DNA from: Acidobacteriota bacterium
GTDB lineage: Bacteria; Acidobacteriota; Terriglobia; UBA7540
Length of the DNA stretch: 15,251 nucleotides
NCBI GenBank assembly: GCA_003165615.1
Contig: PLWR01000288.1
Coordinates: forward strand, 1 to 15,251
Reading direction: 5' to 3'
The notes under the pieces are model-generated. The model saw nothing but the letters and a program-made list of their open reading frames with translations, searched no databases and was not told the DNA's origin. A program made the translations under genes and the position numbers. Shown here in pieces: positions 1-6,896 of the stretch (within the stretch, counting starts at the first letter, position 1; every line of letters begins with the position of its first letter).

Positions 1-300
1 GTGGGCGCCGCCCACGTGATCGGGCCCATTCCCATGATGCGCGCCGCCGCCGCCCTTACACGCGAGTGGGGTGTGCCCACCCTGGCCAGCCTGAATCCCA
101 TCATGGTGGACGGCGCCGGCATGTGCGGCGGCTGCCGCGTTACCGTGGGAGACAAGGTGAAGTTCGCCTGCGTTGACGGCCCGGAATTCGACGCGCACAA
201 AGTGGATTTCGATGAATTGACCCGCCGCACTCGCGCCTACCTCGACCAGGAACGCCAAACGCGCGAGGCCCACGCTTGCCAGATCGGGCTGGGAAAGTAG
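1..300 (+). CDS. NfnA/SudB-like FAD/NAD-binding oxidoreductase subunit, C-terminal part (5' truncated)
   Basis: This is the last 99 residues of a ferredoxin-NADP reductase or sulfide dehydrogenase subunit of the PyrK/NfnA/SudB type. The family passes electrons from NAD(P)H through FAD to a [2Fe-2S] cluster and works as a heterodimer with a GltD-like flavoprotein in the cytoplasm. Visible are the end of the NAD-binding domain (IGPIPMMRA) and the cluster-binding tail DGAGMCGGCRV...FACVDGPEFD. Residues D37, C42, C45 and C57 of this fragment match the one-Asp, three-Cys ligation known for NfnA. The tail VDFDEL...R..Y is also typical. The GTG at position 1 is almost certainly an internal valine, because the FAD domain is missing. 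The partner subunit is not downstream, so it must lie upstream or elsewhere. The family is clear; the exact substrate cannot be told from the tail. Confidence 0.85.
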   Translation: MGAAHVIGPIPMMRAAAALTREWGVPTLASLNPIMVDGAGMCGGCRVTVGDKVKFACVDGPEFDAHKVDFDELTRRTRAYLDQERQTREAHACQIGLGK

Positions 301-642
301 CAAGTATTGGAGCGGCCGCCTGTTCTTTAGGTCCGAGGTTCGTCCCGGTTTCGGCCTCTGCACTTTTACTGCGATATGGCGTGTGTTTGTGAATTCGCAT
401 CTCTGTTTTGGAGTCCCGGTCGAACGCTAACATGCTACTTCACCGAAAACGAGCGTGGGGGGGGCAATATGCCTAAATAAATTCGGCTCCTCAATCGATT
501 GGCCCGGTTGTCTGTGCAATATGCGGATCGGCGGACAGCCTTTCGCGACAGCGGTATGAAAAAACCTACACGCCCGAGTGGGTCTACCTTGGCGGCTCTT
601 CCGATGCAGTCAGGGGCCGCGGACCAACGGAACAGGGCCCCG
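301..642. other. gene-free stretch downstream of the NfnA-like gene
   Basis: I find no convincing gene here. The open frames on both strands lack recognisable motifs and plausible ribosome binding sites. It contains an eight-G run near 457-464. Around 559-586 a weak imperfect hairpin (six base pairs with a two-base bulge) is followed, on the minus strand, by six T residues. This could be a poor terminator for the antitoxin gene to its right, about 60 bases past its stop codon. No tRNA or known RNA motif was seen. Confidence 0.5.
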
Positions 643-915
643 CTACGCGTGCTCCTGAAGCCGTTCCCGTATCCATCGTCTGAGAACGGTGGTTTCCCTG
701 ACACCCCTGGAGCGCGCGATTTTCTTAAGTTGCTGGGCCTCGGCAGGTCGTAGTTCGATGCTCACCGATGCCCCTTTAGCACGCACAAACACCGGCTCGC
801 GCACCTCTTCTAAACTGTGTTCGAAGTCCGTAAGGTCGTGGTGATCCCAAAAACCCGCCAATTCTTCGACGGAATCCGTATCCGGCAGCCTCTGCCTTCT
901 TAGCGCTTTTTCCAT
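643..915 (-). CDS. BrnA-like CopG/ribbon-helix-helix antitoxin
   Basis: A 90-residue protein that fits the antitoxin of a type II module. The N-terminal half carries the pattern LPDTDSVEELAGFWDHHDLTDF, seen as an acidic SxEELAxFWDxHDLTDF stretch in CopG-type antitoxins. The C-terminal half (about residues 50-88, VSIELRPAEAQQLKKIA..RGV..TTVLRRWI) fits a ribbon-helix-helix DNA-binding domain. Such antitoxins neutralise the partner and repress their own promoter. I chose the ATG at 915 because AAGGA lies 11 bases upstream and the longer frame would run through the toxin gene without family resemblance. Its start overlaps the 3' end of the toxin gene by 16 bases, which indicates translational coupling. 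Toxin-before-antitoxin order is the BrnTA arrangement. Confidence 0.8.
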   Translation of the reverse strand: MEKALRRQRLPDTDSVEELAGFWDHHDLTDFEHSLEEVREPVFVRAKGASVSIELRPAEAQQLKKIARSRGVRETTVLRRWIRERLQEHA

Positions 916-1184
916 CTGTTGTATCGTCCTTTTTCCTTGCGAGTCATCGGCCGGCCCGTGACCGGAAACCCCTTGCCGTGGGGAAATTGAATTACCACGC
1001 AGAAAAGATGGCGCCCGGTGTTCGTTTGCCCGAGTGCGTAATACACCGGATTGGCTCCAGCCGCTTTCGCCCTTTGAATCAATGCTTGCCCAAAACAAAC
1101 CTCTTCGACTTCGTCGGGCTGGATTCCATGACGCGCTATGTGATCAATTCGATCTGCCGGCCAGATGAATTCGTGAATCTGCAC
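900..1184 (-). CDS. BrnT-like toxin (RelE-fold ribonuclease family)
   Basis: A 94-residue basic protein resembling BrnT/DUF4258 toxins, which are RelE-fold mRNA-cleaving enzymes held inactive by a BrnA antitoxin. Family features are the start FIWPADRIDHIARHGI.PDEVEEV, the central strand YYALGQTNTGRHLFCVV and the end G.P.TGRPMTRKEKGRY, matching the usual 'F.W....HI.RHG...EV' and 'AR.MT..E...Y' blocks. In this copy the usual AR before the MT is GRP, so the terminal active-site region is slightly divergent. The start is GTG with AGGA seven bases upstream. A TATAAT sequence on the same strand lies about 115 bases upstream. The partner antitoxin follows directly with overlap. The toxin assignment rests on motif resemblance and gene order; activity is inferred. 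Confidence 0.78.
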   Translation of the reverse strand: MQIHEFIWPADRIDHIARHGIQPDEVEEVCFGQALIQRAKAAGANPVYYALGQTNTGRHLFCVVIQFPHGKGFPVTGRPMTRKEKGRYNRWKKR

Positions 1185-1298
1185 TCAGCAATCCTGGATC
1201 AACAATCCGTGCAACCATGGCCCCGGCAACCTCTTGTTGAAACCGCCTCAATCGCCACGGCGGCGGAAGAAACGCTGCCCGCACAATTACGAGTCCTT

Positions 1299-1304
1299 AT
1301 TATA
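1299..1304 (-). promoter_or_regulatory. candidate -10 element for the toxin-antitoxin operon
   Basis: A perfect TATAAT on the minus strand, about 115 bases upstream of the toxin GTG. There is no good -35 hexamer at 16-18 bases, so this is a weak call. The remainder of 1185-1392 shows no gene and no clear promoter for the plus-strand gene that follows. Confidence 0.35.
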
Positions 1305-1392
1305 ACGCCATTTTCGATCACATCCGTCGGTGCCGCTGTCTTTCTGGCGCGCTATGCTTGCTCTTCGGTTTTCCTAGCCGTAACATCATGGC

Positions 1393-2079
1393 GTGAGAGC
1401 CCTCAAGGAAGGTCCCTTTTCCACTCTGCCCATGTGCCTGCTGGGGGCCATCTTGCTCTGCGTGCAGGCGCCGCTGCGCGCGGATGAATTCACCAAGACC
1501 TTTCATTATTCCGCGCGCATGTTTTCCTTTGGCACGCTGACCATCGACACGCGCATGGGCAACATCCAGGTGGAAAGCTGGGACCAGCCGCGCCTGGAAA
1601 TCGACGCCGAAAAGGTGGTGGAGGCGGGGAACCCGAAGAAGGCTGAGCCGCTTTACGATCAGGTGCGGGTGGTGCTGGCGGGGCAAGACAAGCAGGTTCT
1701 ACTTCAGACCCTTTATCCCGCGCGCCGGCTATGGCGGCCGTTTCGCGGCGAGTCGAAGCTTTCGGTAAACTTTCGCGTTCACATGCCGTTCGACGCCAAT
1801 CTGACGTTGAAGTGCGTCGATGGTGATGTGCGCGTCAGCGGGTTGATCGGGAAACAGGAAATCAGCGTCAACTACGGCGACGTGGAAATCAACATCCCCT
1901 CCATCTACAGGCTGCGCTCATTGAACGCGCGATCCGTCTTGGGCTACGTGCAAAGTGACTTGCATGGTGAAGACAGTGCGGGGTGGGGCCGCAAAATCAT
2001 GTTTTGGAATTCCCAGGGCGAACAGGACATCAAAGTTCGCGTCCGCATGGGCGGCGTGTACGTCTATAGCGGCGAGTAA
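1393..2079 (+). CDS. secreted DUF4097-like beta-helix/adhesin-type protein
   Basis: A 228-residue exported protein. Residues 1-30 look like a Sec signal peptide: basic start (R2, K5), hydrophobic core LPMCLLGAILLCVQA, and a likely cleavage after PLRA before DEF. The mature part is a run of short beta strands with recurring small-residue turns (GTLTIDTRMGNIQVESWDQPRLEID; VDGDVRVSGL; NYGDVEINIP), characteristic of the DUF4097 putative adhesin fold. No catalytic motif is visible and the biochemical role of this family is unknown. The start is uncertain: GTG at 1393 gives the best signal peptide, while ATG at 1432 would leave almost no basic region; neither has a well-spaced ribosome binding site. 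It is convergent with the ATPase gene on the other strand, 50 bases away. Confidence 0.65.
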   Translation: MRALKEGPFSTLPMCLLGAILLCVQAPLRADEFTKTFHYSARMFSFGTLTIDTRMGNIQVESWDQPRLEIDAEKVVEAGNPKKAEPLYDQVRVVLAGQDKQVLLQTLYPARRLWRPFRGESKLSVNFRVHMPFDANLTLKCVDGDVRVSGLIGKQEISVNYGDVEINIPSIYRLRSLNARSVLGYVQSDLHGEDSAGWGRKIMFWNSQGEQDIKVRVRMGGVYVYSGE

Positions 2080-2129
2080 GGAGCCAGGCCGAGCAGGCGT
2101 GCAGAAGTTCATCGCCCAACCTGCCTCAC

Positions 2130-2984
2130 TCACTCGCCCCCTTTTGGTGGAGCGTACACAAAGAGGGCATGCCCACTCATCAAATACTCGATGTATAATG
2201 ATTTCACCTTTATTCGTAGTCCATATTGGTAACGGGGCTCGGCGGCGAGGGTGCACATCCTGACAATTGCGCCGGGGACCCGCTTGCTTAACGCAAGAGC
2301 TTCCTCCCGAAACTCCCTGAGGTCCAACCGGGAGAGCCCAAACCGCTCGATGCAGCTTTCCAATAGTTCTGCCGCGGCGTGGGCGGGAAGGGGTTGCAAG
2401 GCCAGGCGTTCACGGTCGCCCCAGTAGAAAAAGTCGTAAAGCTGGGGGAGGTGCTGCTCCACCTCATCGCGGATCAGCAAATAAACCGGAGTATTGCGCA
2501 TCCAAAACAGTTCCTTGATTACCTTCGCAACGCCATTCGTCAATGGAGGAAGATGGTCGAGGAAGACTCGGTAGTCACCTTGTTCAACGGTTCGATACAG
2601 AGTGCCCTTCAAATGGCTGCTCGACTGTTCCTTGAGCCAGGCCTCAAAGGTTAGTACCGAGATTCCCTCGGCGTGAAGTTGGTGGCGGAGGTTCGGGTCC
2701 TTCCGATCATAAAGTTTGCGGACCAGTTGGTGAAGCAGGTCTTGCAGGTCTTTCGCACCGGGGAAGTACAGGCAACGTGCTGCCAAATCTGGAGGGAGCC
2801 GGCGAAGGACCGTGGACACCAGTGCGGTTTTCCCCATGCCGGCGGGGCCGCAGATCACCAGACTCTCTCGCTTGCGGACGGCCTCGTCGAGGCGGCGCGC
2901 CTCGCTTTCCCGGTCTATGAATACCGGCAGTCCGTGCGCGATAACTCCGGCGGGCTGAACCCGGTGGTCATCTTCAGCTCGCAT
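2130..2984 (-). CDS. AAA/STAND-type P-loop ATPase, function unknown
   Basis: A 284-residue soluble ATP-binding protein. Near the N-terminus, LPVFIDRESEARRLDEAV matches the entry strand and helix of AAA_16/Orc1-like ATPases ('F.GRE.E...L'). Walker A is GPAGMGKT (residues 46-53) and Walker B is YRVFLDHL (138-145). A sensor-like strand TPVYLLIRDEV follows at 165-175, and the rest (195-260) looks like a helical lid. No extra effector or sensor domain is present, so it is shorter than typical STAND proteins. The ATG start has GGAGG nine bases upstream. It lies 153 bases downstream of the universal stress gene on the same strand with no T-rich terminator between, so read-through from the fluoride-controlled operon is possible. 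Its role cannot be named from sequence. Confidence 0.7.
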   Translation of the reverse strand: MRAEDDHRVQPAGVIAHGLPVFIDRESEARRLDEAVRKRESLVICGPAGMGKTALVSTVLRRLPPDLAARCLYFPGAKDLQDLLHQLVRKLYDRKDPNLRHQLHAEGISVLTFEAWLKEQSSSHLKGTLYRTVEQGDYRVFLDHLPPLTNGVAKVIKELFWMRNTPVYLLIRDEVEQHLPQLYDFFYWGDRERLALQPLPAHAAAELLESCIERFGLSRLDLREFREEALALSKRVPGAIVRMCTLAAEPRYQYGLRIKVKSLYIEYLMSGHALFVYAPPKGGE

Positions 2985-3027
2985 TGGGCACGCCCTCCAA
3001 GGCCTTCATGGATCGTTCTTCAGAGAT

Positions 3028-3067
3028 CCTTGCGCGGAGACTTCCATCTCGGCTGAGACGCGCAAGG
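3028..3067. repeat. inverted repeat between stress-protein and ATPase genes
   Basis: Two perfect nine-base arms, CCTTGCGCG (3028-3036) and CGCGCAAGG (3059-3067), enclose 22 bases that can form an inner GAGA/TCTC hairpin. There is no T run on either side, so it does not look like an intrinsic terminator. It lies in the leader of the ATPase gene and could be an operator or an mRNA structure. A smaller palindrome, ATGCG/CGCAT, sits nearby around 3091-3107. Confidence 0.5.
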
Positions 3068-3137
3068 CACGATAGTGTCTTTGAATCTCCTATGCGTTTG
3101 AGCGCATGGTTGCCCGAACCCCAAAGTCGAGGGAAGG

Positions 3138-3560
3138 CTACTTAACAACCAAGACCGAACAAGGCGCTGTCCTGGTCAGATTTTGCGAAGTGCCGCCCCA
3201 TAAACGTTCGAAAAGACGGCTGTGACCCATGAATCCAATAACCAGCAAATCGAAATGATGCTGGCGCGCGTACTCAATAATGGCTTGAACTTCGTGTCCT
3301 GACCGGACTTCACACTGCAATTTCACGCCTTCATTTTCTGCCAGACTGAGCGCCTCTGCCGTGACGTGAGCGAAAAACTTGTCAATCTCCTCCTGGTCTT
3401 CCATGACCTCACCAACTGTCGCCGCGTAGTGGCTGGGTCGCTCCTTGACAGAAATGGAGTGGACCTCGGCTCCGAACCTTTTCGCGACCGCGAATGCTGA
3501 TGCCAGGGCTTTCTTGCTTCCTTCCGAACCATCGATGGCGACGAGAATCTTTTCGAACAT
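3138..3560 (-). CDS. universal stress protein (UspA family)
   Basis: A 140-residue single-domain universal stress protein of normal length. It begins FEKILVAIDGSEGSKKAL, the family's first strand and Asp-containing loop, and ends with the nucleotide-binding segment VIGFMGHSRLFERLWGGTS...APCSVLVV, which fits G-2x-G-9x-G(S/T) with one extra residue (GGTS rather than GS). It is therefore probably of the ATP-binding subclass. The ATG lies three bases after the antiporter stop codon, and its ribosome binding site (GAGG, eight bases upstream) is inside the antiporter gene, so the two are co-transcribed and probably coupled. Control by the fluoride riboswitch at 4813-4876 follows from this layout. 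Universal stress genes are, as I recall, among the less common genes reported downstream of fluoride riboswitches. Confidence 0.93.
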   Translation of the reverse strand: MFEKILVAIDGSEGSKKALASAFAVAKRFGAEVHSISVKERPSHYAATVGEVMEDQEEIDKFFAHVTAEALSLAENEGVKLQCEVRSGHEVQAIIEYARQHHFDLLVIGFMGHSRLFERLWGGTSQNLTRTAPCSVLVVK

Positions 3561-3563
3561 GGG

Positions 3564-4748
3564 CTATGCCTCGCTTTCCGCGCCGCCGGCCGTCACAACG
3601 GGAAGGGCGGCTACAGGTCCTGCAGGGGATTCATCCCCAGGTCTAAAGAAGCGTTCCGCAATCAAAGTTGGAACGATGGCACTGAGAATTACTACCGTGA
3701 CCAACCAAGTGTACTGCTGACGATCGATGTATCCATGAGAAAACCCGTACAACGCAGAAATCGTTCCAAAAGTAAGTCCGGTGGACATGAGCAGCGTAAT
3801 GTAAAGGCTCTTTCTGCGACCAAACCGGAACGCCAGCGTGCTCGGCATCACGGCGATGAACTTCGTTGCCATTTTGACTGCCAACAGGCCGACGACGATC
3901 ATGAGCGCCATCGGCGAAGCCAACGACTTAACCGCCACCAGCGACCCTGCCTTCAGAAAATAGAATGGAGTCAAAACGGAAAAGGCGATGGCCCTCATCC
4001 GGTGCATGAGCACCCGGTTGTGCAAGAACTGCCGCGCCAAAACCAATCCGATCAGGTAGGCCGGCAGGACCGCCTCACTCCCCGCAATATTGGCCATTCC
4101 TCCGAGGATGAATAAGATAAAGAGAACGAACTTAATCTCAGGTTCGCTCACGCGATTCCCGACCCTCCGGAAGTACCAACCGGTGACGGCCGGCAAGCTC
4201 CATAGGACCACACCCGTCAGGACGACGAACGCGAGCAACCACCGGTTGTAATTGGCAAAGAGGAGCCCCAAGATCACCACCGTGCCAAGGTCATTTACGA
4301 AGCAGGCGGAAAGGATGACCTTGCCGATCTCCTTCTCATTCAGCCCGGTTTCGATCATCACCGCGTAAACCACTGCGACCGACGTGGTCGAAAGGGCGAT
4401 ACCACAGATGGCCGCTGATGGGAATTTCCAGTGCAATATCCAGTAAGCGACCGAAAATGCGCCGATGGCTGGGGACAGGCACGCGACCGTGCCGATGGTA
4501 AGGCTTTCTTTGAGATTGGCGCGCAGAACGTCAGGATCGATTTCGGCTCCTGCCAGGAACGTCAGCAGGATGCTGCCGAAGCCTGCCAGAAAGTTGATCC
4601 AGTCGTTTGGGGTAATGTGCAGCAGGTTGCCGGCCAGAACGCCCACACCGATTTCCAACAGGGCCACCGACATTCCCAGCCGAATGGAAAGCATGCTGGC
4701 GACGAGCGCCAAACCCACCCATCGTGAAGCAATAAGCCAAACGTTCAC
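3564..4748 (-). CDS. cation/proton antiporter, Na_H_Exchanger fold (CPA family)
   Basis: A 394-residue integral membrane protein with about twelve hydrophobic segments, matching monovalent cation:proton antiporters (PF00999). Seen are the N-terminal gate region LGMSVALLEIGVGVLAG, the TM3-4 block FLAGFGSILLTFLAGAEIDPDVL, the broken helix ALSTTSVAVVYAV, and the ion-site motif ACFVNDLGTV with N152-D153. An N-D pair at this place is typical of electroneutral exchangers, whereas D-D is typical of electrogenic ones. There is no KTN nucleotide-binding domain at the C-terminus. I chose the GTG at 4748, with GAGG five bases upstream; a longer frame would start inside the riboswitch. It is the first gene after a fluoride riboswitch and terminator. 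Fluoride-linked transport or pH repair is the likely context; the ion is not determinable here. Confidence 0.88.
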   Translation of the reverse strand: MNVWLIASRWVGLALVASMLSIRLGMSVALLEIGVGVLAGNLLHITPNDWINFLAGFGSILLTFLAGAEIDPDVLRANLKESLTIGTVACLSPAIGAFSVAYWILHWKFPSAAICGIALSTTSVAVVYAVMIETGLNEKEIGKVILSACFVNDLGTVVILGLLFANYNRWLLAFVVLTGVVLWSLPAVTGWYFRRVGNRVSEPEIKFVLFILFILGGMANIAGSEAVLPAYLIGLVLARQFLHNRVLMHRMRAIAFSVLTPFYFLKAGSLVAVKSLASPMALMIVVGLLAVKMATKFIAVMPSTLAFRFGRRKSLYITLLMSTGLTFGTISALYGFSHGYIDRQQYTWLVTVVILSAIVPTLIAERFFRPGDESPAGPVAALPVVTAGGAESEA

Positions 4749-4785
4749 TTGAACCTCGCAAGTTACGAGTCGGCGGGTCAAAAGC

Positions 4786-4823
4786 AAAAACCCCTGCCAC
4801 GACCCGGAGTCATGACAGGGGTT
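4786..4823 (-). terminator. intrinsic terminator forming the expression platform of fluoride riboswitch 1
   Basis: On the minus strand an 11-bp hairpin (AACCCCTGTCA paired with TGGCAGGGGTT, one G-T wobble) is followed by TTTTT overlapping the stem end. The 5' arm includes AACCCC (4818-4823), the same bases that form the aptamer pseudoknot. The two structures are thus mutually exclusive. Ligand binding should prevent terminator formation and turn on the antiporter gene, whose GTG lies 38 bases further on. Confidence 0.88.
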
Positions 4824-4876
4824 ATCAACCCGCGGTTGCGGGTGGTTGATTTTTCGGGGCGAACCCCATCGCCCAA
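4813..4876 (-). promoter_or_regulatory. fluoride riboswitch (crcB motif) 1, upstream of antiporter
   Basis: The minus strand carries the crcB-motif signature. Stem GGGCG/CGCCC (4870-4874 with 4857-4861) closes the loop ATGGGGTT (4862-4869). A second hairpin, ACCCGC-AACC-GCGGGT, occupies 4828-4843. The conserved TGAT then leads into AACCCC (4818-4823), which pairs with GGGGTT of the first loop to form the pseudoknot. All three helices expected for the fluoride aptamer are therefore present. It begins about seven bases after a likely -10 element, so transcription starts right at the aptamer. It is followed by an overlapping terminator and then the antiporter and stress-protein genes. Confidence 0.93.
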
Positions 4877-4882
4877 GCATCT

Positions 4883-4911
4883 AATTTACTTCGGTTCGGC
4901 TCAGAATTCAA
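4883..4911 (-). promoter_or_regulatory. sigma-70-like promoter of the antiporter-stress protein operon
   Basis: On the minus strand, TTGAAT (4906-4911, 4/6 of the -35 consensus) and TAAATT (4883-4888, 4/6 of the -10) are separated by exactly 17 bases. The predicted start, near 4876, is the first base of the riboswitch aptamer, which supports the call. The region from here to the GTPase stop codon (4912-5103) shows no gene, and no T-rich terminator for the GTPase operon was seen there. Confidence 0.65.
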
Positions 4912-5103
4912 TAGCGCCTTTCGCCTCGTTTATCCAGGCTCGCGAGCGCCATGCCCCGGAGTGCTTGCACGCGAACTTAGCGATCAGGGAGCGCACTTTC
5001 CCACCCCTGAGCTGCGCTTCTCGTACACTCTGCGAATACGTCGGGATAGGGCGGCCGCCAGAACACAACGGTGCTCCGGTCTGCTCTGCTCAAACACTTT
5101 CGG

Positions 5104-6846
5104 CTATACCGACAAATCGACGATCGCGCGGTCCAGGCGGTCGAGCCGTGCGACGGCAGCCTCCACGGCCGCGGCTCCCGCGGATCGTGCCTCCCGCGCA
5201 TGGGTCAAAGCCTCCACCGCGATGCGGCTGACTTCGTGCAGGAGCTTCCGAATCTCCACTTCCAACCGGCCGCGACTTTCCTGCACGCGATTGAGGATGT
5301 CGTTCTGCACCCGCGAGCAATTGACTTCGAGTAATCGGCCCAGGAATTCCCGCCCTTCGCGCTGGATCACGCCACGGGCCCCCACCAGCCCCAGAACCAA
5401 GTCAGCCAGCCATCGCAGGGGTGATGCCGGCTGCGCGACCTCGATCATGTCCCGAAACAAAAACTCCGATCGGGCTCGAAATCCCGTCTCGGGGTCAAGG
5501 GCGTGCGGCATCCGCGCCAACTCCCGAATGCCCGCGTCGGCGAGTTTCTTCAGGAAGTCATTCGCCATCTGCACAAAACGACTGGCGACTCGGCGATATT
5601 CCTCTTCTCCCTCCGCTTGCTCAGTCCGCAGCCAGGGCATAACGTGCCGTTGTGCAATTTCCTGGGCCTCATGCATGATGGCGCGCCGGTATGAGGGCCC
5701 CATCCTGCGCGGTAGGGATCGCATGGCCCGCTGGAATTCCTCCTCTGCCGGAGGCCAAACGGAACCGAGGAACTCTCTATGCCGGTCCACAAACACGTCA
5801 GAGAGATGCCGCTGCTCAGCCATCCAGAGGAATTCGACCTCGCGCATCGAGCGTTCCGCCTCCGCGATGGTCTCCTTCATCGCCGCGATTCTCTGCTCAG
5901 ACTCCTCGATGGGCCGCTCGAGCGCTTCGCGCTCCTCGGTGATGATGGCCAGTAGTTGCTCGCTCAGGCGCTGCACGCCCCGGTCGCAGGCCTCCTGGAT
6001 GAGTCGACGACCGGAGCCTTGAACAAGGTGCTCAAGTGCCGCCAGCAGTTTTCCCCAATCCCGCTCCAGCCCCCGGTTTTCCAGACGCTCTGCGGCGCTG
6101 ACTTCAAAAACCGACCCCACCGGCCGCTGGAGACGTTTTTCCAGAACCTTCTGGGTGAACCCTACGGCCGCGGCTCTTTCCGCATCGGTGGTGCGGTCGG
6201 CCTTATTTAGGACCAGGATAAGATTCTGAACCTGCCGTCCCACGGTCGTAACCAGCGCCAGCTCCTCGCCTGCCAGCGGAGGATCCGCGCCAACCACCAC
6301 TAGGGCGGCGTCGATATGGGGTATGAAGGCCTCAGTGGCGGCCGTATTGCCCGTGAACACCGACCCTAACCCCGGCGTATCGACAAAGCACATCCCGGTT
6401 GAGAGCAACGCGCTGGGCACAAATACTTCCGCGCCTCGCACCCCCTTGGCATTTTCCGGGTTGTGTTCTTCGGAAACGTACTGGTCGAGCTCGGAAGCGG
6501 CGATCTGCTGCCATTCGCCATCCCGGAACTGGATGCGCGCCCTCTTGTGCGCGCCGTATCGGATGACGGTGGGCACCGCGGTCACAGGAATAAAACCCAC
6601 CGGGAGAACGGGCTCCCCAATCAGGGCATTGATCAGGGTTGACTTGCCACGCTTGAACTGCCCGATACACGCAAGGTAAAAGCGGCCCTCCGACACGCGG
6701 GCAGCGAGGTCACGAGCTTCATCCGCCACCCGCTTCGTGCCAAGCTCCTCCCCCAACACCGCCACCCGAAGGAGCCGGCCAGCGCCATCAATGTCACTCG
6801 TTTGGGCGAGTGGACTCAGACTCGGGTTTCCCTGCTGCATGTTCAT
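5104..6846 (-). CDS. dynamin-like GTPase (bacterial dynamin superfamily)
   Basis: A 580-residue large GTPase. The G domain shows G1 GQFKRGKST (62-70), a G2 threonine in PVTAVPT (87-93), G3 DTPGLGS (156-162) and G4 NKAD (214-217). GQFKRGKST is typical of bacterial dynamin-like proteins. Residues 285-345 and 500-575 are long, charged, heptad-rich helices fitting the stalk/neck. A hydrophobic patch PLRWLADLVLGLVGARGV (476-493) lies where the membrane-inserting paddle sits in this family. Such proteins bind or remodel membranes on GTP hydrolysis. The ATG at 6846 lacks a good ribosome binding site; the preceding gene ends 50 bases upstream. The only promoter and regulator seen upstream in the same direction is fluoride riboswitch 2. 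A dynamin-type gene in such a position is unusual. Confidence 0.88.
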   Translation of the reverse strand: MNMQQGNPSLSPLAQTSDIDGAGRLLRVAVLGEELGTKRVADEARDLAARVSEGRFYLACIGQFKRGKSTLINALIGEPVLPVGFIPVTAVPTVIRYGAHKRARIQFRDGEWQQIAASELDQYVSEEHNPENAKGVRGAEVFVPSALLSTGMCFVDTPGLGSVFTGNTAATEAFIPHIDAALVVVGADPPLAGEELALVTTVGRQVQNLILVLNKADRTTDAERAAAVGFTQKVLEKRLQRPVGSVFEVSAAERLENRGLERDWGKLLAALEHLVQGSGRRLIQEACDRGVQRLSEQLLAIITEEREALERPIEESEQRIAAMKETIAEAERSMREVEFLWMAEQRHLSDVFVDRHREFLGSVWPPAEEEFQRAMRSLPRRMGPSYRRAIMHEAQEIAQRHVMPWLRTEQAEGEEEYRRVASRFVQMANDFLKKLADAGIRELARMPHALDPETGFRARSEFLFRDMIEVAQPASPLRWLADLVLGLVGARGVIQREGREFLGRLLEVNCSRVQNDILNRVQESRGRLEVEIRKLLHEVSRIAVEALTHAREARSAGAAAVEAAVARLDRLDRAIVDLSV

Positions 6847-6896
6847 GGCAATTGAAGGAGGGCCTTAACCTGCCGTGGTCGCTGACCCGCGCACAG

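Noticed and set aside
499..753. Possible small gene in the left non-coding stretch
   Set aside because: No ribosome binding site, no recognisable domain, and it runs into the 3' end of the antitoxin gene on the other strand.
2985..3137. Possible third riboswitch before the ATPase gene
   Set aside because: No GGCGATGG-type loop or matching pseudoknot strand is present; only a simple inverted repeat is visible.
4749..4880. N-terminal extension of the antiporter
   Set aside because: This segment is the riboswitch aptamer and terminator; a GTG with good ribosome binding site spacing lies at 4748.
4961..6022. Long open frame (353 codons) on the plus strand opposite the dynamin-like GTPase
   Set aside because: Its product is Ser/Arg-rich low-complexity sequence without motifs, as expected from the antisense of a GC-rich gene; the opposite strand has all four GTPase motifs.
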